A stretch of 64,000 nt of DNA from JBMDXB01 sp048594885. Lineage in GTDB: Bacteria > Acidobacteriota > Vicinamibacteria > Vicinamibacterales > 2-12-FULL-66-21. Below the pieces are notes generated by a model. It saw nothing but the letters and a program-made list of their open reading frames with translations, did no database searches and had not been told where the DNA came from. Location of the stretch: NCBI GenBank assembly GCA_048594885.1, contig JBMDXB010000166.1:1-64000 (forward strand), given 5' to 3'. The position numbers and the translations under genes were made by a program. Shown here one piece after another: positions 33,004 through 41,123 of the stretch. How positions within the stretch are numbered: position 1 is the first letter of the stretch; each line of letters starts with the position of its first letter.

Positions 33004-33465
33004 TTAGAACAACGAAATCAGGAATCCGCACACAGCTCCGAGAGCTGCTCCGATGCCGGCGAATGCCGGCACCACCCACGGCTCGGCATCGCCTCCGGTC
33101 GCATAGACCGCGTACGCACCGCCGCCGGCGCCGACACCGCCTCCGATGGCGGCGCCAATGAGGACCGCCTTCTTTCGCGACCGCCCCTTTGAGACTTGCG
33201 CTCGGGTGCCGTTAACGACGGACGACCGCTGACCGTTCCGTTTGCCGGAACCCCAGTGCCAGCCGTGCAGATCAGTCCTGACGCGGGTCTCCGCCCACAG
33301 GTCGGGGGGAATCCGAAGTCGCGCGTCGTCGGTGATCGCGTCGAAAGGTCTATTGTCGTTCGGCCGTTCGCCGACGTTGCCCGTCTGTGCGGAAACGGTC
33401 GTGCAAACCATGAGGAGGAACGAGGAACCGATCACCGCGCGTCCGATGCGCATCCGTTCAGCCAT
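33004..33465 (-). CDS. Exported glycine-zipper protein
   Basis: This 153-residue protein has a signal peptide (AVIGSSFLLMVCTTVSAQ), a polar central part (LRIPPDLWAETRVRTDLHGWHWGSG), and a C-terminal glycine-zipper pair (AVLIGAAIGGGVGAGGGAYAV, then FAGIGAALGAVCGFLISLF). It may insert in a membrane through the zipper. No named family is recognised. ATG 33465 is preferred over an upstream GTG. Confidence 0.65.
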   Translation of the reverse strand: MAERMRIGRAVIGSSFLLMVCTTVSAQTGNVGERPNDNRPFDAITDDARLRIPPDLWAETRVRTDLHGWHWGSGKRNGQRSSVVNGTRAQVSKGRSRKKAVLIGAAIGGGVGAGGGAYAVYATGGDAEPWVVPAFAGIGAALGAVCGFLISLF

Positions 33466-33482
33466 GCTGACCACTTCCGATA

Positions 33483-33830
33483 TTGCGAAATCTGGCGAAA
33501 GAGAGGGTCAGGTGGTTCGTTCACGGGCAGCACCTCTGCACGAGTCCCGAACCGGTGTTGCTGCTTGGCGAAGACGCCGGCGAGTTCGAGCGGTTGAACG
33601 TGCCCTGGTTGTCGGTGACCGACATCCTCGCGGACCTGCCGCCCGTCCAGCCGGGCCCCGCTGGACCGGCGGGACCAGCGGATCCTCCAGGACCGGCGGG
33701 CGATTCCTTCTCCTCCTTCGTCGTGGGTTCGTCGGCGGAGCCGCCGCCCGGATACGTCTATACCGGCGATTCGTTCATCGAATCCGACCCGAACGCGTGG
33801 ACGCGGAAGTCATCGACGGCGCCGGAGTGA
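33483..33830 (+). pseudogene. Collagen-like Gly-Pro fragment, probably decayed
   Basis: The 115-codon frame contains VPWLSVTDILADLPPVQ followed by a short collagen-like tract (GPAGPAGPADPPGPAG) and PPPGYVYTGDSF. It has no convincing start or signal. Downstream, the other frames keep fragments such as YGTVSVEFSGRTYAFS, suggesting that this is part of a longer, broken secreted protein. The real extent is unclear. Confidence 0.35.
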
Positions 33831-33903
33831 CTATATGGCACCGTCAGCGTTGAATTTAGCGGCAGGACCTACGCCTTTTCACCGACGATTCAAATATCGG
33901 CAC

Positions 33904-34070
33904 CTACGCGGATGCGCGCGTCAGATCGCGCTGCGCGTGGTACAGATCCCACGCGTTCTGGAGGTTCATCCAAAACTCGGGGGTGGTTTTCAGGAGCTTC
34001 GCCAAGGTTTCAAGAACTCTTCGAGCAGCACCTCGCCGGGGTGGGTCGGCGGACGGTGGGTAGGAATCAT
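33904..34070 (-). pseudogene. higA: HigA-type antitoxin remnant lacking its HTH
   Basis: The leftward sequence starts MIPTHRPPTHPGEVLLEEFLKP, the hallmark HigA N terminus, at 34070. It then jumps, with a frame change near 34010, to LAKLLKTTPEFWMNLQNAWDLYHAQRDLTRASA, the hallmark C terminus ending at 33904. The roughly 30 residues in between, which contain the helix-turn-helix, are missing. The gene is therefore a deletion pseudogene. No HigB toxin frame was found next to it. Confidence 0.75.
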
Positions 34071-34225
34071 CCAGCTGTCCTCTGAGGAGACCAATATCTT
34101 TCGCGATCGGGCGACGACACATCTGATCGATTTTCAGGACGATGACGAGCGTACGGCTGAGCAACAGATCCGGCGACTGATGAATCTTGACGGGTTGCGG
34201 AAGCATCGCGACTTCTCTCTGGGCA

Positions 34226-34760
34226 TCAAACCTCTTCTTGCGTCCGTCGAACTCTGTCCGAGTATTGATTCCAGTCCAGTGCGACTCCGTCAGCTGCAGC
34301 GCGCTTGGTGCAGATTTGCACGAACACTGCTTCCTGATGCGTCGGCTGTAAACCCAGCCGCCGTCGGAGCGGCACGCGAATGGGCGTCAGGACGAAGTCC
34401 AGTATGCCGAATGCTCCCAGGTGCGCACTGGTGTTTATGGCGCATAGTGCCAGCGCGACGCCGATGTGATCTTGGCGGATCAAAAGAACCGAGATGACGA
34501 CGGTGTGTATCACGGTGATGACCCATGAGCCGAGAAAACATCGGAATGAGCCGTCGGATGCCGTCCGAGTATGTAAAGGTGCGGACAAACGAGCCGATCG
34601 AGTACGCGACTGCGCCAGCCATGATCGTGGCGGCGACAGAGCGAGTTGCGAATGCGGTCCCCGAAGCGGCGAGTGCCACTAGGCCTTCCGGAAGGTTCTC
34701 CCAGAGCTCGACGTCACGAAGTACGTCGTTGATATCATGAACAACTGTGAGTGGTCGCAC
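34226..34760 (-). pseudogene. Frameshifted small membrane protein
   Basis: Two overlapping leftward frames make one protein: the first (from GTG 34760) gives VVHDINDVLRDVELWENLPEG, AATIMAGAVAYSIGSFVRTFTYSDG. The second (to 34226) gives GSWVITVIHTVVISVLLIRQDHIGVALALCAINTSAHLGAFGILDFV. They join at a TTTT run near 34530 if one T is removed. The product has about four hydrophobic segments. No family recognised. It could be a pseudogene or a base error. Confidence 0.5.
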
Positions 34761-34820
34761 GGCTTCGGCGACAGCATCCGGGTCAAGGCGGATCTTCAGA
34801 CCATGCGGCGTAAAGAGTGG

Positions 34821-35267
34821 CTACGCCCTCTTTCTTTGGTGTGAGAGTTTCACTTCTTCACGAATTTCGATCTCAAGCGCGCGAACGACTTCGCGGATGC
34901 GCGCCAGGCTTGCCCGCTGATAGTCGGTCGCCTCGTAATCCTGGATCTTCTGTTCGTCCAAGCCAAGGCGGTCGGCGAGATCCTTCTGCGTCCATCGTCG
35001 CGCGATCCGTGCCTGCACAAGGGCTTTGGGGAGCTCATCGAAGGAGGCATATCTCAGCACCTTCTGTCGCCCGGATCTCAACTCCTCGTACTCGCGGAGC
35101 TCGCGTTCCAACGACTCCAGCTGGCTGCGAAGAGCGTCACCTTGGGCCTGCCCCAACTTCGGGTGGAGCTTGCTCGTGCGCCGTTCATGTTCCCACTGCG
35201 CTATGGACTGACGGAACTCCTCGGCGCGCGCCTGAGTGATCCGGTACTGCCGCTCGTTCTTAATCAT
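34821..35267 (-). CDS. XRE-family HTH protein, partner of the adjacent nucleotidyltransferase
   Basis: This 148-residue protein has an N-terminal coiled-coil-like helix (ARAEEFRQSIAQWEHERR, LRSQLESLERELREYEEL). A C-terminal HTH_3 domain carries LVQARIARRWTQKDLADRLGLDEQKIQDYEATDYQRASLARIREVV. ATG 35267 has GGGAG 7 bases upstream and overlaps the nucleotidyltransferase gene by 8 bases. Layout and domain suggest an antitoxin or autoregulator in a toxin-antitoxin-like pair. The palindrome at 35727-35758 is a likely binding site. Confidence 0.82.
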   Translation of the reverse strand: MIKNERQYRITQARAEEFRQSIAQWEHERRTSKLHPKLGQAQGDALRSQLESLERELREYEELRSGRQKVLRYASFDELPKALVQARIARRWTQKDLADRLGLDEQKIQDYEATDYQRASLARIREVVRALEIEIREEVKLSHQRKRA

Positions 35268-35730
35268 GTTTCGCTCCCATTTCGGATCCGGTTTCAGGCA
35301 TCGTTCTAAGGTCGACCGCGACGACGCCGACGGGTTCATCATCGCGCGTGCGCTGGAAGAACTCGAGAAACGATCGACCTGTGACACCCTCAACGAACTG
35401 CGCGGGGAAGAACTCTGCGCCGAATCGCCGCTTCTGCGCGGCCCGCTCGTCCTCGAAGTCAAGAAAGATGGGATCCAACGCGTCGGCATCCACGCCTTCT
35501 ACATCCCAGGCCACGTCGATGTCGTTCGGCTCCGCCTTGGCGGTCACGAAACTGCCGCCGACGAAGACGCGTGCGCAACCGGCCTCACGCAGCAAACGTA
35601 ACGCGTCCACAAGTGTCGTCAGCTGTTGCCGCCGATGAGTCGAGCTCCCGAACCGCTCGGCGAACAGCGGCCACGTTGCGGCATGGATGCCGGCAGGAAG
35701 CCGCCCGGTCGGCGCGAACGGCGGCAGCAT
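35260..35730 (-). CDS. Nucleotidyltransferase-like protein (DUF6932-type), paired with XRE HTH
   Basis: This 156-residue protein contains GGSFVTAKAEPNDIDVAWD at residues 58-76, matching the GS-x9-DxD signature of the nucleotidyltransferase superfamily (Ser60, Asp70, Asp72). A later GVVAVDL strand may hold the third Asp. The rest (LRLLREAGCARVFV, FGAEFFPAQFVEGVTGRSFLEFFQ) resembles DUF6932-type proteins. Overlap with the XRE gene and a palindrome over its start codon suggest a toxin-antitoxin or phage-defence-like module. ATG 35730 gives the expected length; no ribosome site is clear because the palindrome occupies the leader. Confidence 0.75.
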   Translation of the reverse strand: MLPPFAPTGRLPAGIHAATWPLFAERFGSSTHRRQQLTTLVDALRLLREAGCARVFVGGSFVTAKAEPNDIDVAWDVEGVDADALDPIFLDFEDERAAQKRRFGAEFFPAQFVEGVTGRSFLEFFQRTRDDEPVGVVAVDLRTMPETGSEMGAKHD

Positions 35731-35758
35731 CGACACACTAATAGTATTGTGTCGATGC
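35727..35758. promoter_or_regulatory. Palindromic operator at the nucleotidyltransferase start
   Basis: GCATCGACACA (35727-35737) and TGTGTCGATGC (35748-35758) are perfect 11-base arms with a 10-base AT-rich spacer. The leftward ATG lies in the first arm. A leftward promoter (TTGCGT, then TACTAT) would overlap it. This fits autoregulation by the HTH partner. Confidence 0.65.
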
Positions 35759-35855
35759 CTGCAGACGCAAGCAGAATCTTGTCCTGCTAAATCACATGTG
35801 TGGAGTACAGAGAAGGGCGATCGCGAAGGAAAGACGCTCCCCGTCCACGGCGCGG

Positions 35856-38321
35856 TCACTCGTCGCGCAGAGCGACCATCGGATCCACGCGTAACGCACG
35901 TCGCGTCGGCACGTAGGATGCGAGCAGCGCCACGGTGCACAGAAGCAAGGGCGCGGCCACCAAGCTCACCGCATCGTTTGGCACGATCCCGAACAGCAGG
36001 GTCCGAATGAGACTTGCGCTCAGGATGGCACACACGACACCGGCGATGGCGCCGGCCATCACGGGACCGAAAACTTCGCCCACGACCAGCATCAGGACGT
36101 CCCTCGATTGTGCTCCGAGCGCGCGGCGGATGCCGATCTCACGAGTCCGCTGCTCGGCGAGATAGGCGGCCACTGCGTAAATGCCAATCGCGGCGAGCGC
36201 GAGCGCCAGAACGGCGAACGACGCAATAAGAACGAGATTGAACAGCGGCCGCGACACCGCTGCGAAGATGACATCATCCATCGTGCGCAGATTCGTGACG
36301 AGAATCTGCGGATCGACGTCCCGCAAACGCCCGCGTACGGCAGCCGCCACGGCGGACGGAGAACCCGTCGTTCGGATCGCCAGCGACAAGCGGAAGCCGG
36401 GGACTTCTCCCCAGGGGATATAGACGGCAGGCTCCGACGCCACGGCTACGTCGCGTGCACGGACGTCGGCGACGATGCCGACGATCACGCTCGATGCGAC
36501 AGCCCAGTGATACTGTAGCTTGAGGACGTGCCCGATCGGATCCTCTCCGGGGAAGAACCGGCGCGCAAAAGCGTCGCTGACAATCACGACGCCGCGAGGC
36601 TTGGCATCCGAAGGATCCGTCAATGCCTGTTCCGGCAGTCGATCCGCGTTGCTGAAGCCGCGGCCCCGCAGGAGTGGAATGCTCATAGTCGAGAAGTACC
36701 CAGGCGTGACGATGGTAATGGCCGCCTGGTACTGCTGTTCGGCCGTGGGCCGTGCGATCTGCGAATCGGCCTTCCAGAACATGCCGGCGCTTTCTTCGCC
36801 GGTCAGCGGCATACCGGTGGCGCCGGCGACGGCCTCGACGCTCGGAAGGTCCGAAAGCCCCTCAAGTACGCGTCCATAATCCAGGTAGAGGCGATACCAC
36901 GGTCTACGGGTATCCGAGTGACGTCCCGTTGGGATTCGCAAGTCAGCGGTGAGCAGGTGACGAGCATCGAACCCGAGATCGACTTGGCGCAGCTGAATGA
37001 AGCTGCGCATCAGAAGAACGGAGCCGGTCAGAAGGACGACGGTGAGCGCGACTTCCGCAGCCATGAGCAGTCGCCGCGTCGTTGCCGACGAGCCGGACAC
37101 CCGGACACCTGTCTTCAGCGAGTCGTGAACGTTCACCTGCCGCGCCTGCAGCGCCGGCACCAGACCCGTGAGCATCGCGACGAGAATCGACAAGACCGCG
37201 GTGAACGTGAGCACGCGTCCGTCGAGCGACACCTCCGCGATTCGCGGTATGTCGCCTGGTGCAAGGGCGATGAGCAGCGGGATTCCCCACGCCGCCAGCG
37301 CGATCCCTGCCACCGCACCCGCCGCTGACAGGATGATCGTCTCCGCCGCATACTGGCGCAGCAGGCGGCCAATCCCGGCGCCCAGTGCAATCCGGATCGC
37401 CAGCTCGTGGCCGCGGCGTGTCGCGCGCGCGACCATGAGATTCGCAACATTCACGCACGCAATCAGCAACACGCATCCGACAGCACCGAGGAAAGTCACG
37501 AGCGCGACGCCCACATCGCCGACGATAGCCGTGTCGAGGCGAACGACGTCGGCGCCGTAGCCGGCGTTGCTTGTCGGATGCTCGGTTGCGAGTTGTCGTG
37601 AGATCTCGTTCAGCTCGGCCCGCACCGCGTCGATGGTCACGGCTGGTCGAAGTCTCCCGATGACTCTCCGAAAGCGCGCCGCCCGCTCGCCCGGACCAAT
37701 CGACCGCAGCAGGAACTCGCTGCCCCAGATCTCGGAACGGTCGGGAAAGTTGAATCCAGGCGGCATGACGCCAACGACCCTGCGGAGAACGCGTCCTTCA
37801 AGCTTGATCGTCCGTCCGAGTACATCTGGCGAGCCACCAAAGTAACGCTGCCAGACGCGGTATCCGATGACGACCTCATCTTGGTCGCCGTAAGGGGCAC
37901 GCCATTGGGCCTCCGGCCGGAACGTACGGCCGAGGACGGGAGCCACGCCGAGGGCTTCGAAGAAGCTGGGCGTGACGATGCTTCCCTTGACGGCCTCGAG
38001 ATTCTCGCCGAAGGCAAGAAGCCACTCGCGCGGCTCGAAGTACGATGCCAGGTGTTGGAATGCGTGGCTCCGCGTGCGCCAGTCGACGTACGTTCCGGGC
38101 GAGACATCGCCGCGATCTATCCCCTGCGCGAGATTGGTTTCATAGATCCGCACGAGTCGATCTGGTTCAGCGAACGGCAGCGGCTTCAGCAGGACGGCGT
38201 AAACGACGGAGAAGACGGCGGTATTCGCGCCGATCCCGAGGGCGAGCGCGGCGACGGCGCTGAGTGTGAATCCAGGCGAGCGCCGAAGAACCCGCACGGC
38301 GTACCGAAGATCTTCCAGCAT
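35856..38321 (-). CDS. Large ABC-type permease (MacB/FtsX, acidobacterial ADOP type)
   Basis: This 821-residue permease has the ADOP architecture: MLEDLRYAVRVLRRSPGFTLSAVAALALGIGANTAVFSVV at the N terminus, then a MacB-like periplasmic domain (about 50-250). Four transmembrane segments surround FTAVLSILVAMLTGLVPALQ, followed by a second periplasmic domain and a C-terminal FtsX-type block (TREIGIRRALGAQSRDVLMLVV, ALRVDPMVALRDE). No ATPase gene is adjacent, which is usual for this orphan group. This type is typical of Acidobacteriota and guides the taxonomic guess. The substrate is unknown. Confidence 0.93.
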   Translation of the reverse strand: MLEDLRYAVRVLRRSPGFTLSAVAALALGIGANTAVFSVVYAVLLKPLPFAEPDRLVRIYETNLAQGIDRGDVSPGTYVDWRTRSHAFQHLASYFEPREWLLAFGENLEAVKGSIVTPSFFEALGVAPVLGRTFRPEAQWRAPYGDQDEVVIGYRVWQRYFGGSPDVLGRTIKLEGRVLRRVVGVMPPGFNFPDRSEIWGSEFLLRSIGPGERAARFRRVIGRLRPAVTIDAVRAELNEISRQLATEHPTSNAGYGADVVRLDTAIVGDVGVALVTFLGAVGCVLLIACVNVANLMVARATRRGHELAIRIALGAGIGRLLRQYAAETIILSAAGAVAGIALAAWGIPLLIALAPGDIPRIAEVSLDGRVLTFTAVLSILVAMLTGLVPALQARQVNVHDSLKTGVRVSGSSATTRRLLMAAEVALTVVLLTGSVLLMRSFIQLRQVDLGFDARHLLTADLRIPTGRHSDTRRPWYRLYLDYGRVLEGLSDLPSVEAVAGATGMPLTGEESAGMFWKADSQIARPTAEQQYQAAITIVTPGYFSTMSIPLLRGRGFSNADRLPEQALTDPSDAKPRGVVIVSDAFARRFFPGEDPIGHVLKLQYHWAVASSVIVGIVADVRARDVAVASEPAVYIPWGEVPGFRLSLAIRTTGSPSAVAAAVRGRLRDVDPQILVTNLRTMDDVIFAAVSRPLFNLVLIASFAVLALALAAIGIYAVAAYLAEQRTREIGIRRALGAQSRDVLMLVVGEVFGPVMAGAIAGVVCAILSASLIRTLLFGIVPNDAVSLVAAPLLLCTVALLASYVPTRRALRVDPMVALRDE

Positions 38322-38572
38322 GCGGGGATTATGACCGAGCCGCGGTGACGCAGCTTGGGAATCTTGTTACACGGACGATCATGAGTAATGCAGGACACAC
38401 CGATCGTCCGGCACGTGGAACTGCACGCAAATCGCGCGTGACGATGCATGCTACGATCGGCCATGGTCGGCGGCAGTCGAAAGGCTTTTCAGGCCTCCTT
38501 CCTCACCCGTGACACCCCGACGCCGATTCACTCGGCTTCCCAGCCTGTCGCCGAAGTCCAAACACACGCGGC

Positions 38573-38953
38573 GTGGACGGAGCGTCGATCTGCCCAGTCG
38601 ATGCGCAGTTTCCACGGGTCCACTTCGATTGGCATGAGGGCCGTGGATTCGTCTTCCAGTGCTACGAAGAGGAAGAATCTCCGAGCGATTTTCTGGTGAC
38701 CAGCCAACATTTCCTGAGGCCCTCGGTTGAAATAGAGCTGGGCGGACAGGCGCTGGAACGGTGGCCGCCGGAATTGTTCGTCTCCGCGGACCTCGCGACA
38801 CAGGCGCTTGATTACTTCTTGCAGCACGGCAAGCAGGACCCGGCGCTCGAGTGGGTGAGAATTGATGTGTTTCCGCGCGACGTCGTCTGGGAAGGCGGTA
38901 AAGGGCGAACAGCCTGGGCACGGGCAAATCGCCCTGCGAACAGCAACACCTGA
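38573..38953 (+). CDS. Imm1-like small protein
   Basis: This 126-residue protein has VHFDWHEGRGFVFQCYEEEESPSDFLV, EIELGGQALERWPPELFVSADLATQALDYFLQHGKQDPALEWVRIDV. The end of this pattern, an Ala-rich helix followed by ...LEWVRID, resembles Imm1-type immunity proteins. The match is tentative. The start is a GTG at 38573 with no clear ribosome site. A 12-base gap separates it from the next small gene, so they are probably cotranscribed. Confidence 0.55.
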   Translation: MDGASICPVDAQFPRVHFDWHEGRGFVFQCYEEEESPSDFLVTSQHFLRPSVEIELGGQALERWPPELFVSADLATQALDYFLQHGKQDPALEWVRIDVFPRDVVWEGGKGRTAWARANRPANSNT

Positions 38954-38965
38954 ATCCGCGAAGAT

Positions 38966-39199
38966 ATGAACAAGCCGATGATGAAGAACGACGCTGACGA
39001 CATGCGGCCGGAGTACGACCTGCGGGGGGGCGTGCGCGGCAAGTACTACGAGCGGTATCGACAAGGGACGAACGTCGTGCTTCTCGAGCCAGACCTCGCC
39101 AAGGTGTTCAAGGACTCCGCAACCGTGAACACGGCGCTTCGCGAGTACCTCGCGGAGCACGGGAAGCCGCCGACGCCAGCTGAACGGAAAGCTGGATAG
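38966..39199 (+). CDS. Small conserved antitoxin-like protein
   Basis: This 77-residue protein contains DMRPEYDLRGGVRGKYYERYRQGTNVVLLEPDLAKVFKDSATVNTALREYLAEH. The pattern recurs in small bacterial proteins beside toxin genes, and the C-terminal VNTALREYL helix is ribbon-helix-helix-like. No function is assigned here. It is preceded by AAGATATG and closely follows the Imm1-like gene. Confidence 0.6.
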   Translation: MNKPMMKNDADDMRPEYDLRGGVRGKYYERYRQGTNVVLLEPDLAKVFKDSATVNTALREYLAEHGKPPTPAERKAG

Positions 39200-39209
39200 T
39201 CATCGCGGG

Positions 39210-39290
39210 ATGTGCAGTGCGGCGTCTCCGACCGACGAGAACGGCAAGTTCAACCTGTTCGTATGCGGCGGAGCCGACGACGAAGAGTGA
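39210..39290 (+). other. Very short open frame, status unknown
   Basis: An ATG at 39210 opens a 26-codon frame, MCSAASPTDENGKFNLFVCG and a short acidic end (ADDEE). It has no clear ribosome site and could be a remnant of a cassette gene. The rest of 39200-39389 shows no larger gene. Confidence 0.2.
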
Positions 39291-39345
39291 CCTTCGGCTC
39301 CGCTCGGTTGGAAACGGCTAGTCCGCCCATCGCAGCACGCTGCCC

Positions 39346-39382
39346 GGCAAAAGGGTGAACTCCCCGTTGAAGAGCCGAACCC
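39346..39382. repeat. attC-like repeated motif, copy A
   Basis: GCAAAAGGGTGAACTCCCCG followed by TTGAAGAGCCGAACCCGT matches copy B at 40606-40642 in roughly three quarters of positions. It lies immediately downstream of the stop of the leftward gene at 39390. Related versions occur near 39797, 40200 and 40530. Confidence 0.55.
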
Positions 39383-39389
39383 GTAGAAC

Positions 39390-39716
39390 TCACGGCATCG
39401 ACCACCGCGCCATTTCTTCCCGTATACGCTCAGCCGCTCGACGATAGCGCTCGGGCGGGCCGGCGATGCTGGCGTCGAACCAACGCACGAACTCGGAATG
39501 CAGCAGCCCCTGGATTTCTGCGACCGTCTGGCAGTGGCGCAAGTGCGGCAGTATAGTGCCCGCTTCCGGTTCGTACTCGTCGGTGTTGCCCTCGAAGTTG
39601 ATACCTATGGGGTCTTCTTCAAACAGAATCCGAGCGAGTCGTGAAAATGCATCCCGGTAAGCTGCTTTCAGGACATCCCGGGCTATGCGAAGGCTTTCAG
39701 GTCTCTCCAAGGCCAC
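39390..39716 (-). CDS. Conserved hypothetical protein
   Basis: This 108-residue protein has LRIARDVLKAAYRDAFSRLARILFEEDPIGINFEGNTDEYEPEAGTILPHLRHC and HSEFVRWFDASIAGPPERYRRAAERIREE. It is helical and acidic in the centre. I recognise it only as a type of small protein found in accessory regions; no function. It ends right at repeat copy A. Confidence 0.55.
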   Translation of the reverse strand: MALERPESLRIARDVLKAAYRDAFSRLARILFEEDPIGINFEGNTDEYEPEAGTILPHLRHCQTVAEIQGLLHSEFVRWFDASIAGPPERYRRAAERIREEMARWSMP

Positions 39717-39892
39717 CCTCGTTGGTCAGGGGTGCGACCGGCGCACGGCAATTGTCTCACCGGTTCTGTCACGCCGCCCGGCGAACCACACAGCCCCGTA
39801 AAGAGGGTGCAACGCCCGTCCCGGCGCAGAACCCGGAAACACCAACCGCACCGGACGGAACGCGGTCCATAATCACGGCACTGGAGGTATCC

Positions 39893-40129
39893 ATGCGCAT
39901 CGACCTCTACACCAAATTCGTCCTGACGGTGATTGCCCTCTGTCTCTTGTGGATGTCGCTCGGTGGTACGGCGCTGCTTCCCACCGTCCAGGCGCAACCG
40001 GGATACGAGAGGGTTCTCATCGCCGGTTGGGTGGATAGACTCGGCGGGGTCCACAAGTTCGCGCCCGGTGTGAATGTGCCGGAGGAAGCCAGAGGCATTC
40101 CCGTCTCCGTCGTATCCGGGGGGCGCTAA
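39893..40129 (+). CDS. Small exported or membrane-anchored protein
   Basis: This 78-residue protein starts MRIDLYTKFVLTVIALCLLWMSLGGTALLPTVQA, a hydrophobic anchor or signal, followed by PGYERVLIAGWVDRLGGVHKF. This N-terminal sequence is common in Acidobacteriota small proteins. A strong GGAGG precedes the ATG. Its stop codon lies in CGCTAACC, the type of context seen at cassette ends. Confidence 0.65.
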   Translation: MRIDLYTKFVLTVIALCLLWMSLGGTALLPTVQAQPGYERVLIAGWVDRLGGVHKFAPGVNVPEEARGIPVSVVSGGR

Positions 40130-40164
40130 CCACCTGCGCCTCCGCCCTTACGCGAGGCGTTGGA

Positions 40165-40235
40165 GCCCCAAGGGCTGCACCGCCTGCCGCTCGACGCGCC
40201 CCCGCATAAAGGTGCAACGCCCATTGGGGACGTTA
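40165..40235. repeat. attC-like imperfect hairpin
   Basis: GCGTTGGAGCCCCAAGGGCT followed by GCACC on the left pairs imperfectly with GGTGCAACGCCCATTGGGGA followed by CGTTACCGC on the right, with a 27-base loop. Several box-like matches (TGCACC/GGTGCA, GGGC/GCCC, CCCC/GGGG, ACG/CGT) with bulges recall an attC site. The end boxes do not match the canonical RYYYAAC/GTTRRRY exactly. Confidence 0.4.
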
Positions 40236-40270
40236 CCGCTTTGTATCAGCGGCCCCGCAGCGAGACGCTA

Positions 40271-40516
40271 TCATTCGCCTTCGTGCGGCGCGCGCACAAA
40301 CTTCCTCATCTCCGGATCGCAAGCACCGAACACCCTGAAGTTCTCTTTCGCCTCGTTGAGGCTGACTCTGTTCGCTCCCCCACGGTAATCCGGGTCGTTG
40401 AACTGCAAGTTGTCGTCCTCCCAAAAGCAAACAGAGCAGATCGCGAAGGTTCCCGGCGGCTCCTCGCCTAGGGTCCGGTGACCGCAACACGGACACTCAA
40501 ACAGCTTTTCGAACAC
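40271..40516 (-). CDS. CPCC family cysteine-rich protein
   Basis: This 81-residue protein has FECPCCGHRTLGEEPPGTFAICSVCFWEDDNLQFNDPDYRGGANRVSLNEAKENF, the CPCC-domain signature with two CxxC pairs that probably bind zinc. The GTG at 40516 (MFEKLFECPCC) gives the usual N terminus; a longer open frame upstream is not family-like. Function unknown; members are found in accessory regions and near toxins. Confidence 0.8.
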   Translation of the reverse strand: MFEKLFECPCCGHRTLGEEPPGTFAICSVCFWEDDNLQFNDPDYRGGANRVSLNEAKENFRVFGACDPEMRKFVRAPHEGE

Positions 40517-40605
40517 GCCGGCAAGTGTACATTTCAGGCACCATGTGCAACCGCGCGTTGGGGACGACAACGCATCGCGAGGCTCTAAGCCGCGGCGGCC
40601 CGTAA

Positions 40606-40642
40606 CGCAAAATGGCGCAGCCCCCGTTGGAGAATCGAACCC
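40606..40642. repeat. attC-like repeated motif, copy B
   Basis: CGCAAAATGGCGCAGCCCCC and GTTGGAGAATCGAACCCGT align with copy A. The GGTTCGATTC on the other strand looks like a tRNA T arm, but the surrounding sequence does not fold as a tRNA. It lies upstream of the CPCC gene. Confidence 0.5.
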
Positions 40643-40654
40643 GTGTTCTGAGCC

Positions 40655-41123
40655 GCGGCGTGTCAGCCTGCCTGATAGCCAACCCACGATGACGTCGGAT
40701 TGCTGGGCCTGAGGGCGTAGCGCGAGGACTTTCCGGAGGGGACGCTTTCAGCAAAGCGACGCACGTCTCCACAACGGATTCCGGGTTGTGGCGGCTGTGC
40801 TCTCATGCGCGGCTCGCGGGGCGCGCGGCGGAGCGGCGACTTCCGAGCGTCGTGATCCGGATCGAGTAAATCAGGGTCGCAGGCGGTCCGGCGCCGGCGC
40901 CGTGGATTCGCCGGAACGTACGGAACACGAGCCTGCCCAACCGATGAATGGTTACCCGCGCGAATTACCCGGAGCCGGCGGCATCGAAAGGGCATGAGCC
41001 GGAGGCCCTGATTTTCCACGACGCGAGGCGGAGCCGCCCCGACGGGCGCCCCGTGAGCCGGGTGCCGGCGCCGCTGATCCGGCCGACCGTGACGTGTGAG
41101 ATGGGCTGCTCGTGCGGCGGCGC
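40655..41123. other. Gene-free GC-rich stretch before the polysaccharide locus
   Basis: About 470 bases lie between repeat copy B and the stop codon of the nucleotide-sugar dehydrogenase. Open frames exist on both strands but show no recognisable protein pattern, signal or ribosome site. I see no repeat comparable with those elsewhere. It may mark the boundary of the accessory region. Confidence 0.4.

Noticed and set aside
33835..34497. 220-codon rightward frame over the HigA remnant with HLIDFQDDDERTAEQQIRRL
   Set aside because: It has no clear start or family match and overlaps the better-supported HigA remnant and membrane gene on the other strand; some of it may be debris of another gene.
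40600..40700. tRNA-like T arm (GGTTCGATTC on the reverse strand) at repeat copy B
   Set aside because: The acceptor, D and anticodon stems do not pair around it, and a related copy at 39346 lacks the GATTC. It is part of a dispersed motif, not a tRNA.
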